Shown here in pieces: positions 45,468 to 55,881 of a stretch of 64,000 nucleotides of DNA (the first letter of the stretch is position 1; each line of letters begins with the position of its first letter). The translations under genes and the position numbers were made by a program. Source of the DNA: Pelagibius sp050330205 (GTDB lineage Bacteria > Pseudomonadota > Alphaproteobacteria > Kiloniellales > Kiloniellaceae); contig JBHJOA010000010.1 in NCBI GenBank assembly GCA_050330205.1, positions 1-64,000 of the forward strand, given 5' to 3'. Below the pieces are notes generated by a model that made no database searches, was not told the origin of the DNA, and saw only the letters and a program-made list of their open reading frames with translations.

Positions 45468-46895
45468 TCAAGAGGCGATGGCACGCGGCTGGGCCGCGGC
45501 GATGCTTTGCAGTTCGGCGGCGAGGTCGCGTTCCAGTGCCTGGCGGGCCACCTCGCCGATGATGATGAGGGCGGGCCCGGTTACGCCGGCGCCCTGCAGG
45601 CGGGATTCCAGTTCCTCCAGCCGTCCGCTGACGATCCGCTGCTCCGGGCGGGTGCCGTTCTCGATGATGGCGACCGGAGTGCCGGCGGGCAGGCCATGTT
45701 CGACGAGCCTGCGCGCCACCGTCCCGGCGGTGGTGACACCCATGTACACGGCCAGGGTCTGCTTGCCGGAGGCGAGGCTCGCCCAGTCGAGGTCGGGCTC
45801 GCCGTCGCGCGCGTGGCCGGTGAGGAAGGTGACGGCAAGGGCGGTGCCGCGCAGCGTCAGCGGAATGCCCGCCGCCGCGGCGCAGCCGGCGGCCGCGGTC
45901 ACGCCGGGCACCACCTCGACGGCGATGCCGCGCGCCTGCAGGTAGTCCATCTCCTCGCCGCCGCGTCCGAAGATGAAGGGATCGCCGCCCTTGAGGCGCA
46001 CGACGCGGCGTCCGGCCAGGGCGTGCTCGGCCATCAGCGCATTGATCTCGTCCTGGGACTTGGCGTGATTGGCCTTGGACTTGCCGACGTAGATGCGCAG
46101 GGCATCGCGGCGCGCGTAGTCGACGATCTCCGGGCCGACCAGCTTGTCGAAGAGCACGACGTCGGCCTCCTGCAGGCGGCGCAGCGCCTTGAAGGTCAGC
46201 AGGTCCGGGTCGCCCGGCCCGGCCCCGACAATGGCGACCGAACCCTCCTCGTGCTGCTGCGCGGCGCGGCCGTTGATCAGGCCCAGCATCGCCTCCCGGG
46301 CGCCGACTTCGTCGCCGGCCAGGACCTTGTCGGCCACCGGCCCGGCAAAGAAGCGTTCCCAGAAGCGTCGGCGCCGGGGACCGTCGGCGATCTGCGCCGC
46401 CACGGCGCCGCGGAAAGCGCCGGCAAAGCGCGCCAGGCGGCCGAGGTTGGCGGGCAGCAGGGACTCGAGGCGCGCGCGGATCTGACGCGCGAGGATCGGC
46501 GCGTCGGCGCCGCTGGAGATGCCGATCACCAGCGGGTCGCGGTCGATGATCGCCGGGGTGATGAAGGTCGAGAGTTCCGGCCGGTCCACCACGTTGACCG
46601 GCAGGCCGGCGGACTGGGCGGCCTCGGAGACCGCGGCATCGACCTCCGGCCGTCCGGTTGCGGCGATCACCAGGCCGCAGCCGGCGACGTCCGCCGCCGC
46701 GAAGGGGCGGGCGTGCCAGGTGAGCCGGTCCGCCGCCGCCAGTCCGGCGATTTCCGCGCCGGCCTCCGGGGCCACCACCACCGCCCTGGCGCCGGCCTTC
46801 ATCAGCAGGCGCAGCTTGCGGGCTGCCGCCTCGCCGCCGCCGACCACCAGGCTCGGGCGGGTCGAGAGGTCGTGAAAGGCCGGAAAATATCGCAT
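45468..46895 (-). CDS. cysG: Siroheme synthase (uroporphyrinogen-III methyltransferase / precorrin-2 dehydrogenase-ferrochelatase)
   Basis: 475 residues. The N-terminal NAD-dependent dehydrogenase/chelatase domain (1-210) has SLVVGGGEAAARKLRLL, the Ser/Asp catalytic segment SSGADAPILARQIRARLE, and the dimerisation helices. The C-terminal methyltransferase domain (220-460) has IVGAGPGDPDLLTFKALR, VRLKGGDPFIFGRGGEE and PGVTAAAGCAAAAGIPLT. It makes siroheme from uroporphyrinogen III for CysI. First gene of the sulfur operon. Confidence 0.95.
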   Translation of the reverse strand: MRYFPAFHDLSTRPSLVVGGGEAAARKLRLLMKAGARAVVVAPEAGAEIAGLAAADRLTWHARPFAAADVAGCGLVIAATGRPEVDAAVSEAAQSAGLPVNVVDRPELSTFITPAIIDRDPLVIGISSGADAPILARQIRARLESLLPANLGRLARFAGAFRGAVAAQIADGPRRRRFWERFFAGPVADKVLAGDEVGAREAMLGLINGRAAQQHEEGSVAIVGAGPGDPDLLTFKALRRLQEADVVLFDKLVGPEIVDYARRDALRIYVGKSKANHAKSQDEINALMAEHALAGRRVVRLKGGDPFIFGRGGEEMDYLQARGIAVEVVPGVTAAAGCAAAAGIPLTLRGTALAVTFLTGHARDGEPDLDWASLASGKQTLAVYMGVTTAGTVARRLVEHGLPAGTPVAIIENGTRPEQRIVSGRLEELESRLQGAGVTGPALIIIGEVARQALERDLAAELQSIAAAQPRAIAS

Positions 46896-47032
46896 GGTAC
46901 GCCGTCCTGGTCTGCTGAGTCCGCCGCCGCGGCGGCCTGGGGCCTGTCGCGCTCGGAGACTAATTTCACGCTAAAAGTAGGGATAAGAATCCAAATTGTC
47001 CATATAGAACTGTAAAAATATTAGTTATCACA

Positions 47033-47047
47033 TATACAAAGTGTATA
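47033..47047. promoter_or_regulatory. Palindrome TATACA-AAG-TGTATA in the cysG/lipoprotein intergenic region
   Basis: A perfect 6-bp inverted repeat with a 3-nt centre in an AT-rich patch (46965-47055) between cysG and the divergent lipoprotein gene. It may be a binding site for a regulator of the sulfur operon; no such regulator is in the window. Confidence 0.35.
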
Positions 47048-47145
47048 ATTAAGCAGGGAGCGCGGTTTCTCCGGATGACCGTGGCGGGTGACAGGCCGGC
47101 CCTATCTGCCGTATCAAGAGGGAAGCCTTTCTCGGGGAGTAGCGG

Positions 47146-47529
47146 ATGTCCTTTCCTGTGCGCTTTGGTCTGGTGGCGGCGGTCTGCGCCGCGGCGGTGG
47201 TGGCCGGCTGTTCCATGGCACCCTTCCAGGTGGATGGCTCGGAAACGGCTGTGAGTACTGCCAGCGCCGGCGCCGGCGACCTGCTGCCGCGGCTGCGACC
47301 GCGCGCCATTGGCGTCTGCTACAGCCCGAGCTTCAACGACCCCGCCGACATCGAGGCCGAGGCGGCCTATCTCTGCGCGGGCGGACGATTGGAGCGGCTG
47401 GACGAAGACGCATTCTGGAACGGCTGCTCGCTCAGCCAGCCACACCGCGTCTCCTACGTCTGCTATCCCGCCGACAGGGTGAAGGAACTGCGCGGCGCGG
47501 CGGCGCCGGACCCCGCGACCTCCCAGTAG
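47146..47529 (+). CDS. Lipoprotein of unknown function
   Basis: 127 residues. Lipoprotein signal with lipobox VVAGC, lipidated Cys22 (MSFPVRFGLVAAVCAAAVVA precedes it). The mature part is small and contains four more Cys (GVCYSP, AYLCAG, NGCSLS, YVCYPADR), suggesting disulfide pairing. No family is recognised. It is divergent from the cysG operon, and just before a LysR remnant. Confidence 0.65.
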   Translation: MSFPVRFGLVAAVCAAAVVAGCSMAPFQVDGSETAVSTASAGAGDLLPRLRPRAIGVCYSPSFNDPADIEAEAAYLCAGGRLERLDEDAFWNGCSLSQPHRVSYVCYPADRVKELRGAAAPDPATSQ

Positions 47530-47701
47530 CGGCGCTTGCACGGGACGATCTGGCGATCGGGCGGCTGGTCCAGCCTTTCGACCACGTCGTCGATACCGGC
47601 AACCACTACTATCTGAACTACCCCGCCGGTCGCGAGCTCAACGCCGGCGGCAAGGCCTTTCGTCGCTGGCTGCTGGACGAACGCCGGCGCGAATCGATCG
47701 G

Positions 47702-47705
<4 letters not shown>
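47530..47705 (+). pseudogene. 3' remnant of a LysR-type (GcvA-like) regulator
   Basis: In the frame ending at TAG 47703-47705, the last 58 codons read ALARDDLAIGRLVQPFDHVV, then YYLNYPAGRELNAGGKAFRRWLLDE. This matches the C-terminal end of GcvA-type LysR effector domains (pattern: LA.GRLVRPF, YYLV.P, FR.WLL.E). No HTH or first half of the domain exists upstream, where the lipoprotein gene occupies another frame. It is therefore a degraded fragment. Confidence 0.6.
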
Positions 47706-48880
<1,175 letters not shown>

Positions 48881-49960
48881 CGAAGTCCTCCAGCCGGCCG
48901 GCTTCTATGGCCTCGCGCAGGCCGGCCATGATCTGCTGATAGCGATACAGATTGTGCCGGGTCAGCAGGATCGGACCAAGCATCTCCTTGGCCTTGAAAA
49001 GATGGTGCAGGTAGGCGCGGCTATAGTCGGCACAGGTGGGGCAGGGGCAGTCCGGGTCGAGCGGGCGCGGGTCGTCGCGGTGGCGGGCGTTCATCATGTT
49101 CAGCACCGCGCGCCGCGTGAAGGCCTGCCCGGTGCGCCCGCTGCGCGTCGGCAGCACGCAGTCGAACATGTCGATGCCGCGTCTGACGGCGCCGACGATG
49201 TCGGCCGGCTTGCCGACACCCATCAGGTAGCGCGGGCGGTCGGCGGGCAGGTGCGGCACCGTTGCCTCCAGCGCCTCGAACATCGCCTGCTGACCCTCGC
49301 CGACCGCCAGGCCGCCGACCGCATAGCCGTCGAACCCGATCGCCGTCAGGGCCGTCGCGGAGCGGCGGCGCAGGTCCGGATAGACGCTGCCCTGGACGAT
49401 ACCGAACAGGCCGTAGCCGGGCCGCGGGTTAAAGGCTTCCTTGCAGCGCGCCGCCCAGCGCATGGAGCGCTCCATCGACTCGCGGGCGACTTCTTCCGTC
49501 GCCGGGAAGGGGGTGCACTCGTCGAGCACCATGGTGATGTCGGCATCGAGCAGTTCCTGAATCTCGACGGCGCGCTCCGGCGTCAGCGCGTAGGGTGTGC
49601 CGTCCAGGTGCGAGCGGAAGGTGACGCCCTCCTCGGCGATCTTGCGCAGTTCCTCCAGCGACATGACCTGGTAGCCGCCGGAGTCCGTGAGGATCGGTCC
49701 CGGCCAGTTCATGAAGCGGTGCAGTCCACCCAGGCTCGCCACCCGCTCGGCGCCCGGACGCAGCATCAGGTGATAGGTGTTGCCGAGGATGATCTCGGCG
49801 CCGCTGGCGGCCACCTGCTCCGGCGTCAGGCCTTTCACCGTGCCGGCCGTGCCGACCGTCATGAAGGCCGGCGTGTTGACCACGCCATGGGCGGTGGTCA
49901 GGCGGCCGCGGCGGGCAGAGCCGTCGGTGGCGGCGATCTCGTAGCCGAGGCCGAAGCTGC

Positions 49961-50998
49961 TCATCGGGCGCTCTCCGGCTCCAGCAGGCAGGCGTCGCCG
50001 TAGGAGTAGAAGCGGTAGCCGCGGGCGATGGCGTGGCCATAGGCGGCGTCCATGCGCGCCTTGCCGGCGAAGGCGCAGACCAGCATGAAGAGGGTCGAGC
50101 GCGGCAGGTGGAAGTTGGTGATCAGCAGGTCGACCGCCTTGAAGCGGTAGCCGGGCAGGATGAACAGCGCGGTCTCGCCGGTGAAGGCGGTCACCCTGCC
50201 ATCCTCCGCCGCGACGCTCTCCAGCAGGCGCAGCGAGGTGGTGCCGACGGCGACGATGCGCCCGCCGGCGGCGCGCGCGGCATTGATGGTCTCGGCCGCT
50301 TCGGACGTGATCTCGCCGGACTCGCTGTGCATGGCGTGGGCCTCCACCTCCTCGGTCTTCACCGGCAGGAAGGTGCCGGCGCCGACATGCAGGGTGACAT
50401 TGACCCGCCGGATTCCCTTCGCCTCGAGGCGTTGCAGCAGGCGGTCGGTGAAGTGCAGCCCGGCGGTCGGCGCCGCCACCGCGCCCTCGCGGCGGGCGAA
50501 GACGGTCTGGTAGTCGCGGCGGTCGCGCGGGTCGCCGACCCTGTCGCGGCGGATATAAGGCGGCAGCGGCATGATCCCGTGGGCTTCCAGGGCCGCCAGC
50601 AGCGCGCCGTCGCGGCGGTCGAAGGCCAGGGTCACCTCGCCGGCGTCGCCTTTGGCGCTGACCTCGGCGGTGAAACCGGGCGCGAAGTCGATGCGGTCGC
50701 CGACGCCGAGCTTGCGCGCCGGCCGCGCGAAGGCTTTCCAGGTGCCGCCGTCGACGGCCTGGTGGAGGGTGACTTCGACCCCGGCACCGTCGCGGCGGCC
50801 GGCCAGGCGCGCCGGGATCACCTTGGTGTCATTGGTCACCAGCAGGTCACCGGGGCGCAGCAGATTCGGCAGGTCGACGATCTGACGATCGGACAGGGTC
50901 CGCGCGACGTGCAACAGGCGGGCCTGGTCCCGCGGCTCGACGGGATGCTGGGCGACTAGGTCGCGCGGCAGATCGAAGTCGAAGTCGTCGGTTTTCAT
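49961..50998 (-). CDS. queA: S-adenosylmethionine:tRNA ribosyltransferase-isomerase
   Basis: 345 residues. It begins MKTDDFDFDLPRDLVAQHPV and has the family blocks VTNDTKVIPARLAGRR, VAAPTAGLHFTDRLL, LHVGAGTFLPVKTE, and TNFHLPRSTLFMLVCAFAG. It adds the ribosyl moiety of SAM to preQ1-tRNA. It is the first gene of queA-tgt-queG; early steps of preQ1 synthesis are not in the window. Confidence 0.95.
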   Translation of the reverse strand: MKTDDFDFDLPRDLVAQHPVEPRDQARLLHVARTLSDRQIVDLPNLLRPGDLLVTNDTKVIPARLAGRRDGAGVEVTLHQAVDGGTWKAFARPARKLGVGDRIDFAPGFTAEVSAKGDAGEVTLAFDRRDGALLAALEAHGIMPLPPYIRRDRVGDPRDRRDYQTVFARREGAVAAPTAGLHFTDRLLQRLEAKGIRRVNVTLHVGAGTFLPVKTEEVEAHAMHSESGEITSEAAETINAARAAGGRIVAVGTTSLRLLESVAAEDGRVTAFTGETALFILPGYRFKAVDLLITNFHLPRSTLFMLVCAFAGKARMDAAYGHAIARGYRFYSYGDACLLEPESAR

Positions 50999-51062
50999 CG
51001 GGAACGGGCCGGAAGCTGTTGCGCCGGCTTCCTAGCACCTGGCCGCTCGCAGGCCAAGCGGG

Positions 51063-51635
51063 CTAGTATTGGGGCGGCAGCAGCGGGATCGGCGCCGCCG
51101 GCGTATCGGGCCCGGCGGCGGTGTCGAGCGGTGGCACGCCGTACAGGCTGTCGGCGACTGTCGGCACCCGTACTTCAGGCGCCAAGGCGCGGTAGTCCGC
51201 CTCCGCCGGGGGCAATAGGGCCGAGCCCTGAGCCTGGCCGCCGCCCGTGTAGGCCTCGCTACTATAGGTCAGCAGTCGGCCGCCCTCGATGACATAGACG
51301 ACGGAGGATTCGGCGATGACGGGGGCTTCGGCAGTGTCGATGGCCGGCGGCGCGGCCGTCTCGAGGGGAGGCGCCCCGGCGCCGAAGGTACGGGCATAGA
51401 TTTCGCTGTAGGGCGAACCTTCGGAGGCGGCATAGGTAGGACTGAAATGGGCGGCGCTCTGCGCCACGGCAGTTCCGGCCACCCCGGTCCAAATCGCCCC
51501 GGTCCAAATCGCCCCGATCCGAATCACGAGGAGCGACCAGGGGACTGCCGCCGCAAGGGCGGCCCGCCGAAATCGGCTGCGAAGTCGGGCCATGGTCGAC
51601 GCTCCGATCATGCCGGCGGCTGGTTGAACGCGCAT
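51063..51635 (-). CDS. Secreted protein of unknown function with a tandem repeat at its export signal
   Basis: 190 residues from ATG 51635 (ATG 51611 is an alternative). A basic N-terminus and hydrophobic segment form a signal sequence that includes the duplicated GAIWT-GAIWT, coded by a 15-bp tandem DNA repeat. The rest is low-complexity Ala/Pro/Ser-rich, with Tyr-rich patches (SPTYAASEGSPYSEIYA), and ends PIPLLPPQY. No domain is recognised. It is likely exported. Confidence 0.55.
   Translation of the reverse strand: MRVQPAAGMIGASTMARLRSRFRRAALAAAVPWSLLVIRIGAIWTGAIWTGVAGTAVAQSAAHFSPTYAASEGSPYSEIYARTFGAGAPPLETAAPPAIDTAEAPVIAESSVVYVIEGGRLLTYSSEAYTGGGQAQGSALLPPAEADYRALAPEVRVPTVADSLYGVPPLDTAAGPDTPAAPIPLLPPQY
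51482..51526. repeat. 15-bp tandem repeat, three units
   Basis: Two identical copies of CCCCGGTCCAAATCG (51482-51496 and 51497-51511) and one diverged copy (CCCCGATCCGAATCA, 51512-51526). It is in frame in the exported-protein gene and encodes the GAIWT duplication. Confidence 0.85.
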
Positions 51636-51709
51636 CCCGCCGCCGTTGCCGCCCGGTATAGCGGCCCGGCGCGGCCAGCGTCCAGCGGCGATTGCCCGGC
51701 CGCGATCCG

Positions 51710-52156
51710 CTAATGGAAGCGTCCGGCCAAGGGATCCTGCTCGCCGACCGCCTTCACCAGGGCATAGATCTGGCGCCGCACCGTCGGGTCGTTGATTCGG
51801 TTGTAGGCCTGGATCAGCTTCAGCGTATCGCTCTTGCCGAGCAGGTCCTGAACGTTCTGCATCTCCGTGGCGTCGTCGGCGCGCTCAGGGGCAGCTTCGT
51901 CGCCTGTCGGCGGAAGCCCTTGGAAGAAGAAGGCCACCGGCACTCGCAGCACCCGCGCCAGCTGGAACAGCCGGCTGGCGAAAATGCGGTTGGTGCCGCG
52001 TTCGTATTTCTGGACCTGCTGGAAGGTGATGCCCAGGGAACGGGCCAGGGTGTCCTGGCTGAAGCCCAATGCCAGGCGGCGCAGGCGCAGCCGCGACCCG
52101 ATGGTGACGTCGACGGGATCCGGGACGGCGGAATGCTGCGGGGGGTTATTGGTCAC
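51710..52156 (-). CDS. XRE-family helix-turn-helix transcriptional regulator (second copy)
   Basis: 148 residues. HTH at about residues 20-75: RLRLRRLALGFSQDTLARSLG, then ITFQQVQKYERGTNRIFASR, and LARVLRVPVAFFF. An acidic linker leads to a C-terminal helix region (LIQAYNRINDPTVRRQIYALVKAVG). Architecture and sequence parallel the gene at 33425-33874, so they are paralogues. Its own leader is AT-richer than average. Confidence 0.9.
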   Translation of the reverse strand: MTNNPPQHSAVPDPVDVTIGSRLRLRRLALGFSQDTLARSLGITFQQVQKYERGTNRIFASRLFQLARVLRVPVAFFFQGLPPTGDEAAPERADDATEMQNVQDLLGKSDTLKLIQAYNRINDPTVRRQIYALVKAVGEQDPLAGRFH

Positions 52157-52342
52157 GCTCTGGATCTCTTTGAGGGCTGTTGCTCGACCCAGCGGCGATG
52201 GGTGATGAGGCTAATAGCGAAAAAGTTGAATAGTGCCTCAGGCTTAGCGCAAACCCTGTGGCACGATCAAGGGTGTGAAATGATCACGTGCGGGCTGATC
52301 GCGGTGATTATGGGTAGGGTCCGGTCGCGGCCGGGTTCGGCG

Positions 52343-52696
52343 TCAAACGTTCGACTTAGGCCAGCCGGCACCATCGCCCGTGCTGGACGGCTTGTCGGCG
52401 CCGGTCGGTCCGAAGACGTCGGTGAGGGATCGCAGCAGCGGTTCCACCTCATGGCTGCCGAGCGAATAGTACACTGTCTGCGACGCGCGGCGCGTGCGCA
52501 CCAGGTTGTCGCGCCGGAGTTTCGCGAGGTGCTGCGACAGCGCGGACTGGCTCAGGCCGACCAGCCGGCAGAGTTCGGTCACCGAATGCTCGCGTTCGGA
52601 CAGGTGGCAGAGAATGGCCAGGCGCCGTTCGTTGCCGAGAGCCCTCAGCAGCCGGCTCGCCCTTCCTGCGGTCTGTAAAAGATGTCCGTATGGCAT
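52343..52696 (-). CDS. ArsR-family transcriptional regulator diverging from tusA
   Basis: 117 residues. Winged helix with GNERRLAILCHLSEREHSVTELCRLVGLSQSALSQHLAKL and the wing VRTRRASQTVYYSL. It has a Cys at the position of Cys30 of the BigR-like protein in this window, but no second Cys near the C-terminus, so the persulfide-sensing pair is incomplete. It diverges from the sulfur-carrier gene tusA, suggesting a sulfur-related signal. The C-terminal tail is disordered-looking. Confidence 0.85.
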   Translation of the reverse strand: MPYGHLLQTAGRASRLLRALGNERRLAILCHLSEREHSVTELCRLVGLSQSALSQHLAKLRRDNLVRTRRASQTVYYSLGSHEVEPLLRSLTDVFGPTGADKPSSTGDGAGWPKSNV

Positions 52697-52820
52697 AGCA
52701 GGGATACTTGTGCGGCGGACCCGACGGTCAAGGGGGCGAAGGCGAAGGGGGACTGGATTTTTCCGCCAGGGCGGCCTATTCGTTGAGAATCATAGATTTT
52801 TCGACGACGAGGCTCTTCAG

Positions 52821-53051
52821 GTGACCACCACGCTTCTCGACGCAACCGGTCTCAAATGCCCGCTTCCCGTCCTGCGCGCGCGCAAGGCGATGAAGTCCGT
52901 GGCCGCCGGGGAACTGCTGGAAGTCAAGGCGACCGATCCTGGTGCCGTCGCCGACTTCAAGTCGTTCTGCGAGACGACCGGCGACGAGCTGGTGGAGTGG
53001 CAGGAAGCCGACGGCGTCTACCTGTTCCGCATCCGCAAGGCGGCCGGCTGA
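52821..53051 (+). CDS. tusA: TusA-family sulfurtransferase
   Basis: 76 residues from GTG 52821. The persulfide-carrying Cys13 is in the hallmark LDATGLKCPLPVLRARKAM. The remainder LLEVKATDPGAVADFKSFCETTG is typical. TusA relays sulfur for tRNA thiolation and other uses in the cytoplasm. It diverges from an ArsR-type gene, a layout seen for sulfur-responsive loci. Confidence 0.92.
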   Translation: MTTTLLDATGLKCPLPVLRARKAMKSVAAGELLEVKATDPGAVADFKSFCETTGDELVEWQEADGVYLFRIRKAAG

Positions 53052-53103
53052 ATCGACGTCTGCCGTGGGGTGCCTGCGGGCGGATATTCCCCATTGGGGA
53101 AGC

Positions 53104-54279
53104 TCAGGACGCGCCCTCGATCCTCACCGCCATGCCCGGCTGCAGGCGCTCGTTGCCGCGCACGACGACGAGGTCCCCTTCGTTGAGGCCTTCGAGGATC
53201 TCGAACCGGTCGCCCACGGCCTCGCCGATGACGATGCGGATGCGCTCGGCCGTGCCGTCGACGACCTTGAAGACCGTCATTTCGCCATCCCGCTGGATGA
53301 TCGCGTCCTTGTGGACGGAGACGATATGCCGCGGTATGCCGACGGGGATCTGCATGCTGACGGACTGCTCGTTCGCGAGCAGGCCGGCATCGGCCGCGGC
53401 ATCGAGCTTCGGGTCGAAGCGCACGGCGCGCGTGCGTGTCAGCGGGTTTTCATCGGGAATGATGGCGCGCACGGTGGCTCTGAAGGTGATGCCGTTGTCC
53501 AGGCGCCCCTCCAACTCCGTGCCCGGCAGGAGGCCGCTCAGGCGCGCGGCGGGCACTTCGGCTTCGACCTCCAGGGCATGATCGGCGATCATGTTGACCA
53601 GGGCGTCGCCCTCCCGGGCGTAGGCCCCGGCCTCGCTGAGCCGCCGCGAAATGGCACCGTCATAGGGCGCTTTGACCTCGGTATAGGCCAGATTGATCTC
53701 GGCCAGGCGCAAGCGCGCCTGGGCCGAAGCCACCGAGGCTTCGGCCTCGCGCGCGCCGGCTTCGGCGATGGCGACCTGCTGGCGCGCGTCGTCGAAGCGT
53801 GCCTGACTGAAGGCCGCGGATTGCTTGAGCCCCTCGATGCGCTGCAGTTCCTGCCGGGCCAGCGCGGTCTGCGCTTGCCGGGTGTTCAACGAGGCCTGCG
53901 CGATTGTCAGTCCGGCGGCGGCGAGATCCCGCTCGGCTTTCATGGTGGAGCTGTCGAGTACCGCGATGACGTCGCCGGCCTTGACGCGATCGCCGACCCG
54001 GACGCGGAACTCGAGGATCGGCCCGCCGATGCGCGCCGCCACGCTGCCCGCCTGGCTCGCCACCAGGCGGCCGATCACCGGTACCGTCTGGGTCAGGGGT
54101 TCGTTGCGCACGGCATCGATGCGGACCGGGGCCTGGGTCTGCTGGGCGCCCGCGGGCCCGGCGTGGACGGATAGGATGACGGCGGCCAGGGCAAAGGCGC
54201 AGAGCGCCCGGCCCCGAGGCCCGGAGGTCCGGGATCCCAGGGCGCCCGACGCCCTGGTGATGGCTGGAAACTTCTTCAC
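53104..54279 (-). CDS. RND efflux periplasmic adaptor (HlyD/AcrA family), orphan
   Basis: 391 residues with a signal peptide (about residues 25-45, ending AGAQQ). The lipoyl-like half-motifs are GPILEFRVRVGDRVKAGD and YTEVKAPYDGAISRRL, separated by a coiled-coil hairpin (residues about 125-205), followed by beta-barrel and membrane-proximal domains. No inner-membrane RND pump or outer-membrane channel gene is adjacent in the window. It converges on tusA (52 nt between stops). Confidence 0.88.
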   Translation of the reverse strand: MKKFPAITRASGALGSRTSGPRGRALCAFALAAVILSVHAGPAGAQQTQAPVRIDAVRNEPLTQTVPVIGRLVASQAGSVAARIGGPILEFRVRVGDRVKAGDVIAVLDSSTMKAERDLAAAGLTIAQASLNTRQAQTALARQELQRIEGLKQSAAFSQARFDDARQQVAIAEAGAREAEASVASAQARLRLAEINLAYTEVKAPYDGAISRRLSEAGAYAREGDALVNMIADHALEVEAEVPAARLSGLLPGTELEGRLDNGITFRATVRAIIPDENPLTRTRAVRFDPKLDAAADAGLLANEQSVSMQIPVGIPRHIVSVHKDAIIQRDGEMTVFKVVDGTAERIRIVIGEAVGDRFEILEGLNEGDLVVVRGNERLQPGMAVRIEGAS

Positions 54280-54497
54280 GACGGCTCGTCCTGCAGCTGC
54301 TGCGGTGCGTTCCTGGCCCTGGTCCGCCGCCGCTTCCTATGAGGTTTGGGGTCTGGCGGGCGTCAAGTCAATGGCGCCCGGAGGGCGGCCGTCCGTGGTG
54401 CGGGGCCTCACAGCGGCCAAATGCCCGGTTAGACTCGCCGTCGAGAAACTCTATAGTGTCGGCAATCGATGATCCGAAGCCCCAGTTTGAGCCGTTT

Positions 54498-55427
54498 ATG
54501 ACCACCCTGCTGTTCAGCCATTCCGCCTGCGAAGATCATATTCCTAACATTGGCCACCCCGAAAGCCCGGTCCGGCTGCAAGCCATCCGCAAGGCTCTCG
54601 CCGCGCCCGAGTTCGAAACGCTGCTGCGGCGCGAGGCGCCGCGGGCCGAGGAAAGCCAGATCGCCCGCGTGCACCCCGGCCGCTTCGTGCGCGACCTGTT
54701 GGACCGCGTGCCGGCCTCGGGCGACTATGCCATCGATCCCGACACCCATATGACGCCGGGCTCGGGCGAGGCGGCGCTGCGGGCGGCCGGGGCGGTGGTG
54801 GCGGCGGTCGATGCGGTCATGGCGGGGGAGGCGGACAATGCCTTCTGCGCGGTGCGGCCGCCCGGCCATCACGCCGAGCCGGACCGCGCCATGGGCTTCT
54901 GCCTGTTCAACAATGTGGCGGTCGGGGCCCTGCACGCCCGCGAGGCGCACGGCCTGCACCGCATCGCGGTGGTGGACTTCGACGTGCACCACGGCAACGG
55001 TACCCAGGCCGCTTTTTGGGACGATCCGGACCTGTTCTACGGCTCTACGCACCAGATGCCGCTCTATCCCGGGACCGGCTCGGCGCGCGAGCGCGGCGTC
55101 AACGCCAACATCGTGAACGCGCCGCTGCCGCCGGCGGCCGGCTCCCGGGAGTTCCGCGAGGCGATGCGCCACAACATCGTACCCGCGCTGACCGCCTTCC
55201 AGCCGGAGTTTCTCCTGATATCGGCCGGATTCGACGCCCACGCCGAGGATCCGCTGGCCGGGCTCAACTTCGCCGAGGAGGATTTCGCCTGGGCGACGGA
55301 GCAGCTTCTGGCGCTGGCCCGCAGCGCCTGCGGGGGGCGGGTTGTCTCGGTCCTGGAGGGCGGCTACAACCCCGACGCGCTCGGCCGCAGCGTGGCCGCC
55401 CACGTGCGGGCCCTGATGCAGGGCTGA
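54498..55427 (+). CDS. Histone deacetylase-like amidohydrolase
   Basis: 309 residues from ATG 54498. It contains HIPNIGHPESPVRLQAI, the tandem catalytic His in AVRPPGHHAEPDRAMGFC, zinc ligands in VDFDVHHGNGTQAAFW, the later Asp in ISAGFDAHAEDP, and the active-site Tyr in VLEGGYNPDAL. Substrates may be acetylated proteins, polyamines or other amides. Its position ahead of xseB-ispA-dxs is common in alphaproteobacteria. Confidence 0.9.
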   Translation: MTTLLFSHSACEDHIPNIGHPESPVRLQAIRKALAAPEFETLLRREAPRAEESQIARVHPGRFVRDLLDRVPASGDYAIDPDTHMTPGSGEAALRAAGAVVAAVDAVMAGEADNAFCAVRPPGHHAEPDRAMGFCLFNNVAVGALHAREAHGLHRIAVVDFDVHHGNGTQAAFWDDPDLFYGSTHQMPLYPGTGSARERGVNANIVNAPLPPAAGSREFREAMRHNIVPALTAFQPEFLLISAGFDAHAEDPLAGLNFAEEDFAWATEQLLALARSACGGRVVSVLEGGYNPDALGRSVAAHVRALMQG

Positions 55428-55629
55428 GTGTGTCCGGCGCGGAGCCGGCAAAGAAGGAGCAGTGGCAGCGGAAAGGCTGTCGTTCCGGCCCCGCTTGAGG
55501 CATCTTCGCCAGTCGGCGGCGTCGCGATTCCGCAGCGAATCCGGCACAATGCCCGGGGCGGGGGGAACTAGCACCGGGGCCACGAAGCAGGTACCGCCCG
55601 AGAGAGAGTGCGGAGTGAGAGTACAGGGT

Positions 55630-55881
55630 ATGGCAGACAACTCTATCCCCGCAGACATTCGCAAGATGTCGTTCGAGGAGGCGCTCGACGAGCTGAAGGC
55701 CATCGTCGCCAAGCTGGAGCAGGGCCAGGGCACGCTGGACAGCGCCATCGGCGACTACGACCGCGGGGCGGCCCTGAAGCGGCACTGCGACGCCAAGCTG
55801 CGCGAAGCGCAGGCGAAGATCGAGAAAATCAGCCTTTCCGCCGACGGCGGCGTCACCAGCGAACCGCTCGATGTCGACTAA
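55630..55881 (+). CDS. xseB: Exodeoxyribonuclease VII small subunit
   Basis: 83 residues from ATG 55630. It has the XseB pattern MSFEEALDELKAIVAKLEQG, then DSAIGDYDRGAALKRHCDAKL and LREAQAKIEKI. It joins XseA to form the ssDNA exonuclease. The large-subunit gene is not in the window. The 3' end overlaps ispA by 11 nt. Confidence 0.93.
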   Translation: MADNSIPADIRKMSFEEALDELKAIVAKLEQGQGTLDSAIGDYDRGAALKRHCDAKLREAQAKIEKISLSADGGVTSEPLDVD

